Below the pieces are notes generated by a model. It did no database searches and had not been told where the DNA came from. It was given only the letters and a program-made list of their open reading frames with translations. From the NCBI RefSeq assembly GCF_958295425.1, contig NC_081153.1:14289001-14353000 (forward strand): a DNA stretch of 64,000 bases, in the 5' to 3' direction. The DNA comes from Solea solea (taxonomy: Eukaryota; Chordata; Actinopteri; Pleuronectiformes; Soleidae). The position numbers and the translations under genes were made by a program. Below, piece by piece: positions 36,501 to 48,382 of the stretch (position 1 is the stretch's first letter; every line of letters begins with the position of its first letter).

Positions 36501-39500
36501 GTCGCCACAGTCAGCGGGAAGTGTTCGCTTGCTGGACTTTTTCAGCTCGTGTTCACCTGCATCCTCTATGATGGGTTCAAGCCTCGTCTATATATACAGA
36601 CACACAGCAGAGGTTAGCCAGCCAGTGACCGAGACACAAACACAACCACCAACTCCGATAAAAACACACTCCATCACCGAGTCAATAACCTGACAGAAAT
36701 CCTGCTCTATCATGTGTTTAGGGTTGTAGCAGTAAATCAGTTTTACAGAGGTTTGAAACATATATGGTTTCATACCATCTGTAAGTACATATATTTAAAT
36801 ATTAACATTTAAAAGCTTAATCAAAGTAGACTTGTGCCTGTTGGGATTTGGGAATTAGATTGTTATTTGACAAATTGGTAACACTTTATATTAAGGAACA
36901 CATATTCACCAATAACTAGGTGCTTACCAACATACACATATGAATATGAATATGAATATGAATATGAACATATATATCTCCACAGGAGGAAATGTATATC
37001 TGAGCTGTTTCTCATTTTTTACAAGATAGTTTTCTATCTAGTTTTTTTTTTTATCACTGGTGACCTTTTTACAGTTTGTAAAATGTATATTCATGGCTGT
37101 TGCCATAGGGAATATAAAGAATGCACAACGCACACTTCTATTGCATACGAAATGCAACTAAGTATTTTCGTTGATAAACATTCCTTTCAGTGCCTCCTTA
37201 CTGGGGATGCACACACAAAACCTCAGAACCAGACAACTGGTTCTAAATATTCATATTTATTCATAAATTATTTATGAATAACTGCCTAAACCCATTACAT
37301 TTTCCATACGAACCAACCCACAGGTTGAGGGTTAACAACAGCACGTCTCAAACAGCTTAGATGTTTTTTTTCTCCCCATGGCAGTTATGAACTTCTGTAT
37401 AAACCTGTTGAAAATAATGATATACTTTACTTTAATTAAAAGTTAAAAGTCAAATTGCTTCTGATGAATTTTAAACCCTTGAAATTATAAATTGTTGAGT
37501 AGTTAACATGCATATGATTTGGATTGTGATATTAAAGAGAAATATCAGAATTTGAATGGCTTACAAATGCAGTAAAAGCATGTATCAGGGAAAAACCAAC
37601 AATACTGTCAACCATTAAGTATTGAACAAAAGTTACTTATACTCATGGCACTAAAACACTAAACTAATTCTGACTCGCTTCAGACAGGTAATCTACGAGT
37701 ATGTTTCCATTATGTGTTATCATTTGTAAGGTGTCAGATATGAAGCAAAAACACCATAAGACACCCAGATTTCGAATGGTAAATAATGTTTTACTGTAGT
37801 CTGAAGATGTTGTCTGAACTTCAGACACAATGCCTTCTTAGTCACTGCCTGAGACACTGGCTGTCTGGATGATTAAAAGGGGAACACACTTAAGACAATC
37901 AAAATCATTATTGCATGTTTGTGGAACGGGTTGGTGGGGTTGTGGTCTTCAAATCATAATACATTACTCCATGGTGGGTTCCTTAGTCTAAATAAATTTT
38001 ATTTACTCTGGTGCATATGCACCCCCTACCCCCCCTTTAAAAAACAAAACAAAAAAACAAACAAAGCTGTAATGTTTGTTAGTACTAAAGCCACATACAG
38101 TGTGTGTCTGTGTAGCCCGACACTTCACTGCAGTTGTGTACTGACCTCTGACAGTATAGTGGTATCGTAAGATGGCTGGTACTTTTCCTTCTCTTGAGCT
38201 GTGCGTTTCTCCATCTTCTCCCGGTCCGTCTTTTGCTTACGGTCCGCTCCCTTTGGCTAAACGGGAACAAGAGAAGGACAGATTGAATTGCTTTGAGGGC
38301 CGACACATGGGGAATGTCAACATATAATTTCAGTCAGATAAAACATTTCCACTGTGAGAGAATGACTGTGTACCTTAAAGACTTTTATTTGGCAAGAGGC
38401 AGAATGGAGATGCTCAGTGTACTCTCCATTGTCTCCCTGGGCGAACGTGTCGATCTGGATCCTGAAGGGGACGCCCTTCTCCCCACCGTGTTTCCTGGGA
38501 GTGAACTCTGTGCTGATGCAGTGCACCTGCAGACAGAACAACAAAATATGTGTCTGATGTGGAAATGCAGTGGATTGTCCAACAGATGGCACAAAAGAGA
38601 ACTCAGTGTGTGTTTGTGTGAATGAGGATGTGTGTTCTACCTGAACAAAAACAGAAGCCCTTTTGTTCAAGTCCCACAGGAACTCTGCTGCGTTCAGCTG
38701 CGAGGGATGCGTCTTCGGTTCCACAATGCCCACTGACATGGGGATATCTTTCTCACACACAGACACACAAACAATTATTTAACGTCAACATCGCACATGG
38801 GACCATGAAAAAAAACATGTATTGCCTGGCATAATTACCGATGTCAAGGAGACGGTCACCAGGACGATTCCACTTCCAGCCCTCCAGCTGCTGGTGCTCT
38901 GTGTACTGCAGCCGTCGGTCATGAAACACCACTCTAATTGTGCTCTATAGACAAACACACAGGTCAGTACAAAGTGCTCTAGATGAAATGCATAAGAGTT
39001 TTGTCCTTCAGCTGAGAAGATTACTCACCTTCACCATCTGGTTATTGAGCTCTGGTAACTCGTCTGCCTTCCTGTTGTCCAACATACGCACCTCATAAGA
39101 CTGGCCTAAAACAAAGACAGAAAGAAACCTTGTGAAAGGGTAAGGACAGGTCAAAGGAACCTCACCTACCTCTACATGGAATTCTAAGACGGCTCCTACT
39201 CGCATCAATTGTTAAATTGCACATTTCTCTTGTTTCACATCAAGTCAGTCATACACTTTTAGCTATAGACATATTTTTAAATAAAATTAAATAAATAAAT
39301 TTGACTTCTCAAGTTGAACACAGTCAACTTGGAGGTAACAACACTCTCACTTCTGATGTAACAAAAGTCAAAGTGGTCAGTGCAAGCACAAAATGATAGA
39401 TCATATAAAAACAACTCAGTTCAATAAAATCTAAAACAAATGCACAACCAGGACCCTTGAATAAATGCACTGGATTATGCGTCTCACCTTGGTTTAAGTA

Positions 39501-42474
39501 TGTGAGCGTTTCGTCGTGCAGCTTGACAGCGGGTGAGGTGGCGGTGCACAGCACATACTGGAATGGGGGATTTTTGGTCTCAGTTTCAGTGGGAAGGCTG
39601 GAGTCCTCCTGCTTAAAGATTGGCAGAGCCAGCACATCACTGAAACAGAGAATACAGACAGAAAGTCAACTTTGGTGTGACGCAGAAGTGACAACTGACA
39701 AGCAAGGATAAACCAAACACACAAAAAAAAGGATTTCCGTGTTGAGCTTTATTTATTTTTTGTGAAATTCCTCTGATTTTGACAAACCCGGTGTCTTAAG
39801 TAAAGGCTTAATACTTTCAAAAGTGCCACTTCCATTCAAATGGCTTCAAGTGAGATCCTGCCTTTATTCCTCTGGACTGTTTCTTCATGTTTTAAACTTT
39901 GCAATTATCTCCACAAAACACATTAAGTGGCTTGAGCCATTTACACTGTTGCACCACTTTCAGTAAGACAATACTTCACATCCACAGTGTGGAATTATTA
40001 AATGGATTGGCTTATTTTAGAATAAGTGATGCAGACCCAACATCGATCAAATGCCTCTCCTATTACGTATGCATGAGGCCGCTGCAGGATTAATGAACAA
40101 AAACACCCAGAGATAGCCTGAGCTGCTGACACATACTATCTCTCACACTTGGCAGCCACTCCAGACAACCAACCTGTCCTCGGCTCACCCTGACAAATGC
40201 TGCAGGAGTGTCAACGAGGGCGCAGTGAGTGGGAGTGGGCCTGTGTGTATATTGCAGTGTGCAGAAAAGGACACCATCCATGCAAAGACTTGTAGATCAT
40301 GCCCTCTCATTTCCTGGAAAACTTCCTGGCATATCATGAGAACCTTTCTATAACTGAGCCAGAAAAAAATAGTCTGACAGTTTCAACACATTCCTGCAGC
40401 ACATTCCTGGAAAAAGCAGAATGCTAGATGTACTCAGCCATCACTGCCTCTTGTTTTTATTGCCTGTCTGGGTGTCACAGCTATGCTGTGCCCCACTGCA
40501 GAGGAAAACTACATCTGCTTCCTGAAATCTGAGGACCTGGCTGAACCAAGACACATTCTGTTCCTACCAACTGCTGACTCCAATGCCCTGCAAAGCAGCC
40601 CACCACCACATATAGACACCCACTCCTTCAGCCAGTGACACCGACCACTTACTCTCATAAAAAAAAACAACATATGAGTAAACTGTGCACTTTCACAGGA
40701 GACATGCACACACTGAGATAAATGCATGGCTGCTGATAAGACACTCACATATCCTGGGAGCCTCTTGCCTTCAACAAATAAATATCTTCACCTCCCTTGA
40801 CCTCCCTTGAAGGTACAGGTCATAGATACCAAGTTATTATTTGTATGACTTTGATCTCAAAAAGTCACTGTTTAACTACTTACAGAAAACAGAGACCTGA
40901 AGATGACCAACAAGTAGTCCTGACTAACCTGCGTGTTCCCTTATTGAGACTCCATGTTTGTGAATAAAATATTAAATCACACGAGTGACCAGAGTCTGGT
41001 ATATTATTAATAAGCCACTTGAGTACATGGTTAACATAGGGTGTGAACATTTGTTACAGGGCTGCACTTGTTTCTAATAACAGCACAGAGCCAGGTGAGT
41101 AATGTGCGTTGCATCTGAAATATTGGACTGCTGTGTTTGTTTTTGTATTGACAAATGTGTAAAGTTTAAACACAAGAAATTGTGGTCAACTCAATGCCAC
41201 TGCTTTGAGATATACACTGACTTCTGGAGATTCTCCAGAGGGGATTTATGTGTGAACACAAATGTCTGGAGTTGTCAGAGACTTTCCTGCCAGTGTGTAA
41301 ATGCAGCAGGAGAAACTACTGATAATTCAGAGAGTGAATGACCTGGATCCAACATAAGATGTTCTTGTTGTTAAGAATGCATCTCACCGTGGCACTCTCC
41401 CACTGCAATCATTGTATGTGAACGGCACCCTCATAAGAGGACGGACGGACCTATTGTCTGAAGTTAAAAAAAAAAAGGTAAACAAATCAAATAATTTGGC
41501 AAGCACTGAAAGCAGACTCTTAATATATGACACTTTCTTGGCCCTAGAAATAAATTTTGGTCAGACGTGCTTTCAATATTTTGGATTATTCTTACAAAAC
41601 ACATTGGCTGTTTTGTGGAAGTCCATGTAAGTTTGGAGACTTATCCTAAAATGTAGTAAATGGGGGAATACAGTGAGCATGGACACAGTATCTTTCCTTC
41701 ACAACAGTGACCCTATGTTACTGAGTGTCTTGTTTCTCATGTTCACTTTGAACTGAACAGTTAAGGCACACATAACAGTACAGTTCATATATTTTTTTAA
41801 TGTTTAAGTTAGTTTATCTATGTCAGTTTTTATTATTATTTTATTATTGTTCAAGAACTCAGGGATGCCTGCCTGTCTGTGTTGTTTCTGTACTGCATTA
41901 AAACAATAGTCTTCTTAGATGAAGATTTTGGTGCCAACATCTCCAGGCCAATTAACTCTTTTTATGATCAGGACTAAAACCAGGTCAGTCTTTTCTGACA
42001 ACACATACGCATTTTTCTTCTCCAACCACCATACTTCAAAAAACAAAGCTACTTATGTGATAACTGCTGCCACCATGAGGGGTCAAAGTAAGGCTTTTCC
42101 TGCAGACATTGGTTTTCAACGCACACAGACACAAGTGGCCTCGTTGCTTTTGAGCGAGTTTCTGAGAAATCAATCTCTGTCCCTGATTGTGGCACCCTGC
42201 CTGCCCTACTCCAAATCCCAAAACAAAGAGAAGCCATCACAAAGAGGATAGTGAAGAGAGACAGTGTGTGTAAAATGAACACTTCCATCCAGTGTGTTGT
42301 TCTTCATGACCCACTACTGCACCAGAACAGCGGGGTTTCGTTACGTTGACTCTCTAACCTCATGCTATATGCTCCAGCCCCCAGCTCCTGTCCGATACCG
42401 GTCAGGCTGGCATCGAAGTCGTGCACCAGCCCCGACTCGATGGTGGCGTCGTCCATCTTCAGCACCCAGGCCAT
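32579..42474 (-). CDS. ubp1: UBP1 (LBP-1), CP2-family transcription factor
   Basis: UBP1/LBP-1 is a grainyhead-related CP2-family factor that binds paired CNRG-type sites as a dimer or tetramer and, in mice, supports extra-embryonic angiogenesis (known). Sixteen coding exons join in frame to 542 codons plus TAG; mammalian UBP1 is 540 aa. Exons: 42359-42474, 39488-39639, 39029-39105, 38839-38944, 38641-38747, 38374-38526, 38146-38256, 36480-36587, 36093-36199, 34660-34714, 34085-34178, 33897-33987, 33674-33792, 33414-33556, 32706-32757, 32579-32616. The start MAWVLKMDD and [16 protein letters not shown] are family signatures. The CP2 DNA-binding domain spans about residues 60-280 ([40 protein letters not shown]). 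A SAM-like domain lies at about 376-435 and the oligomerisation tail ends in LHLILK. The 36-codon exon 36480-36587 separates UBP1 from TFCP2. Confidence 0.95.
33560..33594. repeat. (CA)n microsatellite forming the ubp1 exon 14 acceptor tract
   Basis: On the coding strand this is a (TG)n run followed by CGCGCAG and exon 33414-33556. The repeat therefore occupies the position of the polypyrimidine tract, 4 nt from the splice site. Confidence 0.9.
34085..34178 (-). CDS. ubp1: ubp1 exon 11 with NAGNAG acceptor
   Basis: The exon opens the SAM-like domain ([19 protein letters not shown]). Its acceptor reads TTTCTGCAGCAG|CTG, so splicing after the first or second AG would include or drop one glutamine (start 34178 or 34175) without changing frame. 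This is a textbook NAGNAG tandem acceptor at a Ser/Pro-rich linker just before a folded domain, a position where one residue is tolerated. Confidence 0.8.
35290..35470. mobile_element. fold-back MITE, near-complete copy (ubp1 intron 9)
   Basis: The arms GTGTTTCCCAATCCTGGTCC and GGACAGGGTTGGGAAACAC are inverted, as are CTCCAACACACCTGATTCA and TGAATCAGATGTGTTGGAG (the last with its leading T shared with the loop). The core is CCGGCTTCTGCGAACTTGA. The transcript could fold into a long hairpin. A related half copy lies at 35517-35612 and a third at 3395-3515. Confidence 0.8.
35517..35612. mobile_element. fold-back MITE, half copy
   Basis: TCTCAATCCTGGTCCTGGGT, CTCCAACACACCTGATTCAA and GGCTCATTATCAGGCTGTTG match the left half of the element at 35290-35470, 50 bp downstream of it in the same orientation. 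Confidence 0.7.
36480..36587 (-). CDS. ubp1: ubp1 exon 8, 36-codon cassette that distinguishes the long and short isoforms
   Basis: This exon is 108 nt, phase 0 on both sides, and encodes [20 protein letters not shown] and then [16 protein letters not shown]. In mammals UBP1 makes LBP-1a and LBP-1b, which differ by 36 residues at this place (known, from memory). Skipping joins ...DTTILSE to CSPWPDN..., the arrangement fixed in TFCP2. The exon is Lys-rich and may contain a nuclear localisation signal (KKSSKR). Its acceptor has a poor pyrimidine tract (TGTGTGTCTGTATATATAG), consistent with regulated inclusion. Confidence 0.85.
36875..37300. repeat. MITE-like fish repeat with (GAATAT)n (ubp1 intron 7)
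   Basis: It begins GGTAACACTTTATATTAAGG and AACTAGGTGCTTACCAACAT, a widespread fish element start. Inside lies a hexamer array (GAATAT) at 36941-36966. The right part ends in AACTGCCTAAACCCATTAC. Confidence 0.5.
39640..42358 (-). other. ubp1: ubp1 intron 1
   Basis: A 2.7-kb first intron between the exon ending YSM(S) and the exon starting DVLALPIF. No further in-frame exon or confident transposon was seen; it contains AT-rich simple stretches and one tandem CACCTCCCTTGACCTCCCTTG at about 40790-40811. First introns often hold enhancers, but nothing here is distinctive. Confidence 0.6.
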
Positions 42475-43420
42475 CGGCCCCAGCTCCTTGTCTTCCGCTT
42501 CAACTCGGAGGGCCGCCAGCTTGATGCAGGTACAAGACGTCGGCTAGCGAGGAGGTGGGCTCTGCGGCTGCTGGCTGACGCCGTGAGGACAAAGTTATGC
42601 TGCTGGCCCTTTAGCCGCTCCTTGGCAAGCTAGGCAGGCAAATCCGTAGCTTTCCACAAACTGGGAGTACCGCCATTATCTCACTTTTGAGTTTTTCAGG
42701 GACCGTTGTCAAGTAACACGCGTCTCCACAAGTGACACGCAAGCAATGATAAGCGAGGGTCCACTCAGCTACAAAATATTAGTCGTGACTGACGACGCGA
42801 GTTGTCTGTCAGCATGCTAACATTAGCTAACAGCTAGCTAGCTGGCTAGCTTCATAAGGGCATTATAAGCCGGCGAACGTAAATTCAGCGGCGAGCAAAT
42901 CTTCAAGTCTGTGGATTAATAATAAATAAAATAAAATAAAACTAACAGAGAGTTTATCGCTTTAGTCCGCACGCCGCATCCCACGCAGCGTCCGCACAGC
43001 TGTTGCCACCGAGCTATCAAGCTACCTAGCATCAACTTGACTGGCTATGGATCAACTGTGTGCGGCTCTCCTTTGACCTAAGAGTGACTGTCCGCTGACG
43101 ACGCTCCCTGTACCCTCTCCTTTCTGCTCATTGCGATGCGGGAATCACCGCCGCTCCTCCAGGCGCAGTCCTTTAACCATCCGAAGTGCAGTGGTTGACC
43201 CAAAACCAGGCATCAACATGGCTCCCTCCGCGCATAGACTCACTACCACCACAAGCAGCCTCAGGAAGGATGCCAGGACGACGAGCAGCCAATCAGGGGC
43301 TTCCTCCTGTGCCCAGCGCAGGTGGATTAGCCAATCAGATTCCTCCGAGCTGCCGTCATTCTGTCCAACTGAAGCTGTACAGTAGAAAGCTGCGGCACCT
43401 CTATTTCCCTGTCTTCCGCA
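42475..43420 (-). promoter_or_regulatory. ubp1: ubp1 CpG-rich 5' region and promoter
   Basis: Upstream of the ubp1 ATG the sequence becomes GC- and CpG-rich (about 42380-43420), unlike the AT-rich flanks. Two identical NF-Y boxes, CCAATCAG, lie at 43289-43296 and 43331-43338 on the plus strand (ATTGG on the coding strand), 42 bp apart. GCGGAAG ETS cores occur near 42500 and 43410, and no TATA box is evident. NF-Y usually sits 60-100 bp upstream of the start site, so I infer transcription begins near 43150-43230. The 5' UTR would then be several hundred bases unless an unseen intron shortens it. Confidence 0.5.
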
Positions 43421-43756
43421 AACACAGTAACAACTACAGTAACAACTACAGTGACTCCTGTCTGTGCGTTCATTGTCAAATAGCTCGACAATTAGTTACT
43501 CAAAAAGTTACAATGTCACTTTATTTTGAATCTGCAACTTCTCCTTGTAACCTCAGCTTCAAATACGTTGTTTGTTATTATGTTAATCCAAAAATACTTT
43601 TAATACCTGATCAATTTTATTATCCTACAAAAAAATGAATTAAATAATCAAAAAATACTATTTATATTATATTGATGTTTATTTTCTCTGGTAATATTTG
43701 CTTGTTTTCTCTTAATGTATTACTTAAAATTGTTCTCTTTAAGATGTTATTCCTAT

Positions 43757-44047
43757 CTTTAGGGCTGCAAAGATTATTCAGTTATTAATCGATTACTAAA
43801 TGAATCGTCAACTGTTTTGATAGTCGATTAATCGTTTTAAATTAAAACAAGCTTTTTGATTCTTCAGTGTCTTAAATGTGAATATTTTACCAGTTTGTTT
43901 ACTCAATATAACAAAGAAATCATTGAAACTGAATCATTTTGATTTGGGGACAAAACAAGGCATTCGAGAACATTTCCAACATTTTTCAACATTTTCTGAC
44001 ATTTTATGAACCAAACAAGTATTCAATTAATCGATAGTTGCAGCTCT
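43757..44047. mobile_element. non-autonomous hAT-like element
   Basis: The left end AGGGCTGCAAAGATTATTCA and the right end TTAATCGATAGTTGCAGCTC are imperfect inverted repeats (CAGRGCTGCAACTATCGATTAA type). The interior is AT-rich with no transposase. This is a very common fish family. Related fragments lie at 51230-51357 and 60140-60365. Confidence 0.7.
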
Positions 44048-44555
44048 GTGTGCTGTAATTATTATACCAGTTATGTTGTATTTTATTCAATTGTATCAGC
44101 TCATATGCATGTTGATTTTTGTGTTGTTTGAGTTCACAAATCATATAAAAAATAATTACAAAATTCAGGGTCAAACCCTCAATTTTATGCTGCAAATGAA
44201 GAAGCAGAGCTGTGACAGAAAAGCTATATTCTCCAAATGTAATATTTTTATTGTTTGTCTTGCTTTTTAATGTCCATATATTGTATAATTTATATAAAAA
44301 AAACATATATGATTGATTTATTTGTTAAGTATGTTGCACATGCAGAAACAGCAAACATATTATCTGTCAGTAAAGATAAGCCCTGTCAGACAGTGGTGGT
44401 GCGTTTAAGTACAAAAATAGAAAGTTATTTGGCCAAAGTAAGAAGAAGTAATAGCAGAGGTAGTTACACATTGTTGTGTAACGCAGTGTTCTTGAAACAA
44501 ACAATAACAAAAAAAACACTCATATTTTGTTTGGGTTTTGCATGTCTCGTCATAC

Positions 44556-44692
44556 CGTTTGTAAGTGCTGACGTCGTGTCTGTGTTCCTGAACGAGCTCT
44601 TTGAAGTTTTCAGTGTAGGACTGCCAGAACAACATGGTGTCCCACAGCAGCTGACTGTCTATCACTACCAACAAACAACACTCTGGCCAGTG
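44556..44692 (-). other. exon-like island of unknown origin
   Basis: A very long pyrimidine tract (CTTCCTCC repeats) ends in a TTCAG acceptor. It is followed by 137 nt open in the frame HWPECCLLVVIDSQLLWDTM, LFWQSYTENFKELVQEHRHD, VSTYKR and a weak ACG|GTATGA donor. The peptide is protein-like in composition (amphipathic, W/F spacing), but I do not recognise it and no partner exon was found. It may be a decayed gene fragment, a lineage-specific gene or chance. Confidence 0.25.
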
Positions 44693-47029
44693 CTGAAGAG
44701 GAGGAAGAGGAGGAAGTGGAGGAGGAGGAGGAAGCGGAGGAGGAGGAGGGAATGGCCCAGACCAGAGCCAGAGCTCCTCATGTTTAAATCCAGGTCCCTG
44801 TGGAGCACAAATGCAGTCCAGCGACTCCTGAACGCGACCTCTGCAGACTGGTCAATTATTATCCACAGCTTGGACTCTGGACGTTGCTCACAGTCAGGTT
44901 TATTTTTTCCTCTCCTTGCAGAGTTCACACTTCACACTATTTTAGTTTAGACCCGCCCTATGACTTAATATCCTCCTGTGACTTCAACAGACTGTGGTCA
45001 CAATTTAACAGCTTTTTATTATTATTTTATACAATTACTTTATGTTTTCTTTTAGTTTTCATTCATTTTTAGTGTGGCCATGTTTTTTTAGACATCAGTT
45101 TGCTTTTAATCACTTTTGTTTTACCACCTTGGTCTGTCTTTACATTTTTTCTTTTGTAATATTGTTTTAATACATTTTTTTATTTAACCAGGGAGAACCC
45201 ATTGATATCAAAATCTCTTTCCCAAGAGGTCAGCAGCACATGTTATAGTAAATATTAGAGATTTAGGAGACAGGTTACAAACAATCATTTTGACAAAAAC
45301 AATCACAGTCATAAAATAAAAACACAGGCACTGTTGTTAAGAAAGTGCTGCATAAATAAATTATAAATTATATAAATTATTACATGCCACAGTGAGACAC
45401 TTCTGACATAATTTGCTCATTTTTATGAATGACATCAGGGCCCAAGCCTTTATGGGGCCTTAAGCTGAATTTCAAGTAAACCAGTTTAATGACTTTGTTT
45501 TTTTTTTACAAGTTAGAACACATGTGCAAATGTGCACTAAATAAGCAAATCAAATAAGCAATAACTGTTTTATAATTGTGTATAGTGTTTATTTATATTA
45601 TTATATGTATATTTAAAGTTTTACATTTCATATCATACACATTATTACTGTGTTGTTATTTTATTATATTGGACTATACCTGTCATTGTTTCATAATAAC
45701 AGGCCTATTGTGTATTTATTACACTCACTGTCTCATTTATACCTATTTTTGTTATTCTATACAGGGCTACTGTAACTCCAGAATCACACACACACACATA
45801 ATGTATGTGTACATATGCTAAATACAAAAATATTAGCTTAAAATATTTATGCAGTCAACCCAATGTTGTGTAGTTTCCTTTAAAACACATTGTTATGGGT
45901 ATTTTTCCCACTGCAGCCAATGAGTGCCACAGTGGGAAAAGCCCTGGTGTAATTAATCTATTTATTAAATGGCTTGAGTTCCATTTAGTTTTCTCAGTCA
46001 CAGGGTGCATGATAGTTCACTGTCAGACTGTACCGGACAGAGCCGTTGTTATTGTTATCAGCAGCAACTGTTCTTTTTCTGCCAAAGCAGATGAAAAACT
46101 GAACCTGCAAAGTAACAAAAAAGGGATTTTAAACTGAACAGGGTCTTTGAGAATCATTATAACATTATAATCATTAGAACTGCTCAATGAAATATATAAT
46201 TATGATACTTGAGTAAGTACAGTGCTTACATGTCACCACAGCTTATGAACAGTCAGGAGGGTTAATAGGTCAGACTGGTACTGTAGCTGCTGCACCTACA
46301 TTTACAGCTTAGAGAGCAAATGCACACTTGAAATTCAGCACCACTCTCTCAAATAGCTGTGATGCATAAGACATAAATATTATCGTTTGGTCCACGTCAG
46401 TATTAGCCCACTTCGTCAGCCGATACACGCTGCGAACATTTGCCAGCACATTTCTTGCCTGCACTTTCTCCACCACTGAATAACATCAATATCAACAACT
46501 AATCAGTGACTTTATTGAAAAGTAATGTAATCTCATGCTAATTTTGTCTCATGACATTGTAAAATGAAGCCTTTGCGTTACAGACTGTTAGATGTATAAA
46601 TGTTTGATACCCTCAATACGGTCTTGAATTTCACCAGCACAATTGCTTACAATATAGAATGTAATTCTATGTTTCTATCACATTTATTTAGGGACTTATT
46701 GAGGCATTCAAAGCTAATCTTGATAACTTGCTTCCATTGATTAATTTTCAAATTTTCCTGATGAATTAATTATTAATTAATTCATCATCTTGGCTAAAAA
46801 TTGTTCAAAGAAATATAAATTAAAACTATATGAAACCAAGAAAACCAGAACTCCTCACAACGGTTTGTTTTGTTAAAAAAAAAGAAGAAAAAGACTTCTT
46901 TATCAAAACATATCAATATCCTATCGACTGACGTACCAACTGTTCGTTTTGTCTTCGATTACAACTTCTCGCTGAGGGCCCTTCCCTCTTTTCCACCGCA
47001 AACATCCCAGAGGCAGAGAACATTTTGAT

Positions 47030-48382
47030 CTGTACAAGTTCTTTACTTTATTGTAAGCACAGCTTTGTAAATGCACAGAGGAAACAGTGAAAACTAGAAT
47101 GTTACAAGAAAGGGAAGCAAAGAAAGAAAGACACAATGAAGAGGAAAGAAAAGGGTGATGTTACTGATGCAACTTTCCTTTTTTTTCTGAGCTGCAAATA
47201 ATACATTTCTACAATTTTCTCAGCAGAGAAAAATAAGTATGAGTGAGACAGCGAGAGAGAGAAAGAGAGAGAGAGCGAGAGCTAACATGTGGATGGGCAC
47301 AGGTGCGTGCGTGCACGTGTGCAACCCCTCTGGATGACTCTCCTGAATGACACTGTTGCTGCGTAATCCATTTTCACAAGATACATAGATACTTATGCAC
47401 AACGTCATTCTTTATGTAGTTAGCAACACGCACCAGTGGACTGATCCAAGATGAACTGGGAGAAATGGACAACACCACTGAGTTATCTGAAAGGGTTGGA
47501 CACTTTCACATCAATTTAAAACCCCAGTCACATTTAACTCTGACTGTGAATAGACTCCAGATAAAAACGATTTTTCTTTTAAATTTAGTATCATGCATAT
47601 GCGAGCACACAACGCCTCATATACTTTGGAATCTGCCTCTGCACTGTGTTTGCTATGAGCAGGCATGATCCACGGTGACTGGCGTTAGTACTGTGTAGCG
47701 TCGGTCGGGTCAGTCGTACCTTTTTGGCTCATAAGCACCTTTTTGAAAGAAAACCTGTGTATCTGTGTGTGAGCACGACGACTCCTGACATTAAAAGCTG
47801 CTGCAGTAAAACCTCACTGATTAAATCCAACTGTGACACAACACAATCCTTTCTACCTGGCCACTCTTACTCACTGATAAAGGAAACCTAGATGGCACCG
47901 TTAGTTCCTCTCAGTGCAGTTGGATGAATATTAAACTCCACTCACAGAAAAACGTTGATGTCGTTCAGAAGGTTGTGTTTGAGCGATAAAGGAGAGGACG
48001 GACATTTCATATCTTCATCCTTGAGTGATTACTGACAAACATGGGTGACTGTATGTGAGCGTTTCTTTATGTTTAATGCAAATTTAAGGACTCAGTTCAG
48101 GCAGCGATGACCAGGTGAACCCTCCAACACTCCTCTCCTCCGGGTCTTGTCGCGTGGCAGCACACGCGTGAAGACCGAGTGCGTGTATGTATGTGTGAAC
48201 ATCACTCTGCTGTCCAGAGTGCAAGCGTACGTGTAGGTGTCAGCAGTTTGCTCATGTGACAGAATGTTAGGACGTCAGTTTTGTTCTTGGTCTGTGTGGA
48301 GGTGAACACATGGGCAGATGTTTTGTGTTTGGTGGGCAGAGTTGCAGTTCTAGGTTTGCCCTGTGGGAGGGCACAGTGTCTC
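47030..48382 (-). other. clasp2: clasp2 3' UTR (probable)
   Basis: The sequence between the clasp2 stop and the first good minus-strand AATAAA (47047-47052) has no coding potential on the minus strand. The expected 3' UTR is about 1.35 kb. It contains a (GA)n tract at 47250-47282 but no recognised interspersed repeat, which fits a UTR under some constraint. The far end is inferred from the poly(A) signal only. Confidence 0.55.
47047..47052 (-). terminator. candidate clasp2 polyadenylation signal
   Basis: TTTATT on the plus strand is AATAAA on the coding strand, in the context ACAATAAAGTAAAG. It lies 1.3 kb after the clasp2 stop and is followed by TG-rich sequence (TGTTCTCTGCCTCTGG), as expected of a downstream element. 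Confidence 0.5.

Larger units (their letters stand above)
43420..47030. other. AT-rich intergenic region between ubp1 promoter and clasp2 3' end
   Basis: Contents seen are the hAT-like element (43757-44047), a purine repeat (GAGGAG)n at 44696-44753, an exon-like island on the minus strand (44556-44692), a common fish repeat fragment (TTTATTTAACCAGGGAGAAC...) at 45175-45245, and AT-rich DNA to 46900. I see no confident gene. Confidence 0.6.

Noticed and set aside
36580..36600. Poor ubp1 exon 8 acceptor as evidence of a pseudo-exon
   Set aside because: The peptide is clearly the conserved UBP1-specific segment and the phase is neutral, so the exon is real despite the weak tract.
43186..43638. 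150-codon plus-strand ORF divergent from ubp1
   Set aside because: It starts in the CpG-rich promoter and runs into AT-rich DNA with no domain. Long ORFs are expected by chance in GC-rich promoter sequence.
44255..44950. 231-codon plus-strand ORF with a Glu/Arg-rich segment
   Set aside because: It runs through a (GAGGAG)n purine repeat and has no recognisable domain or plausible start context. It overlaps the minus-strand exon-like island, which looks more protein-like.
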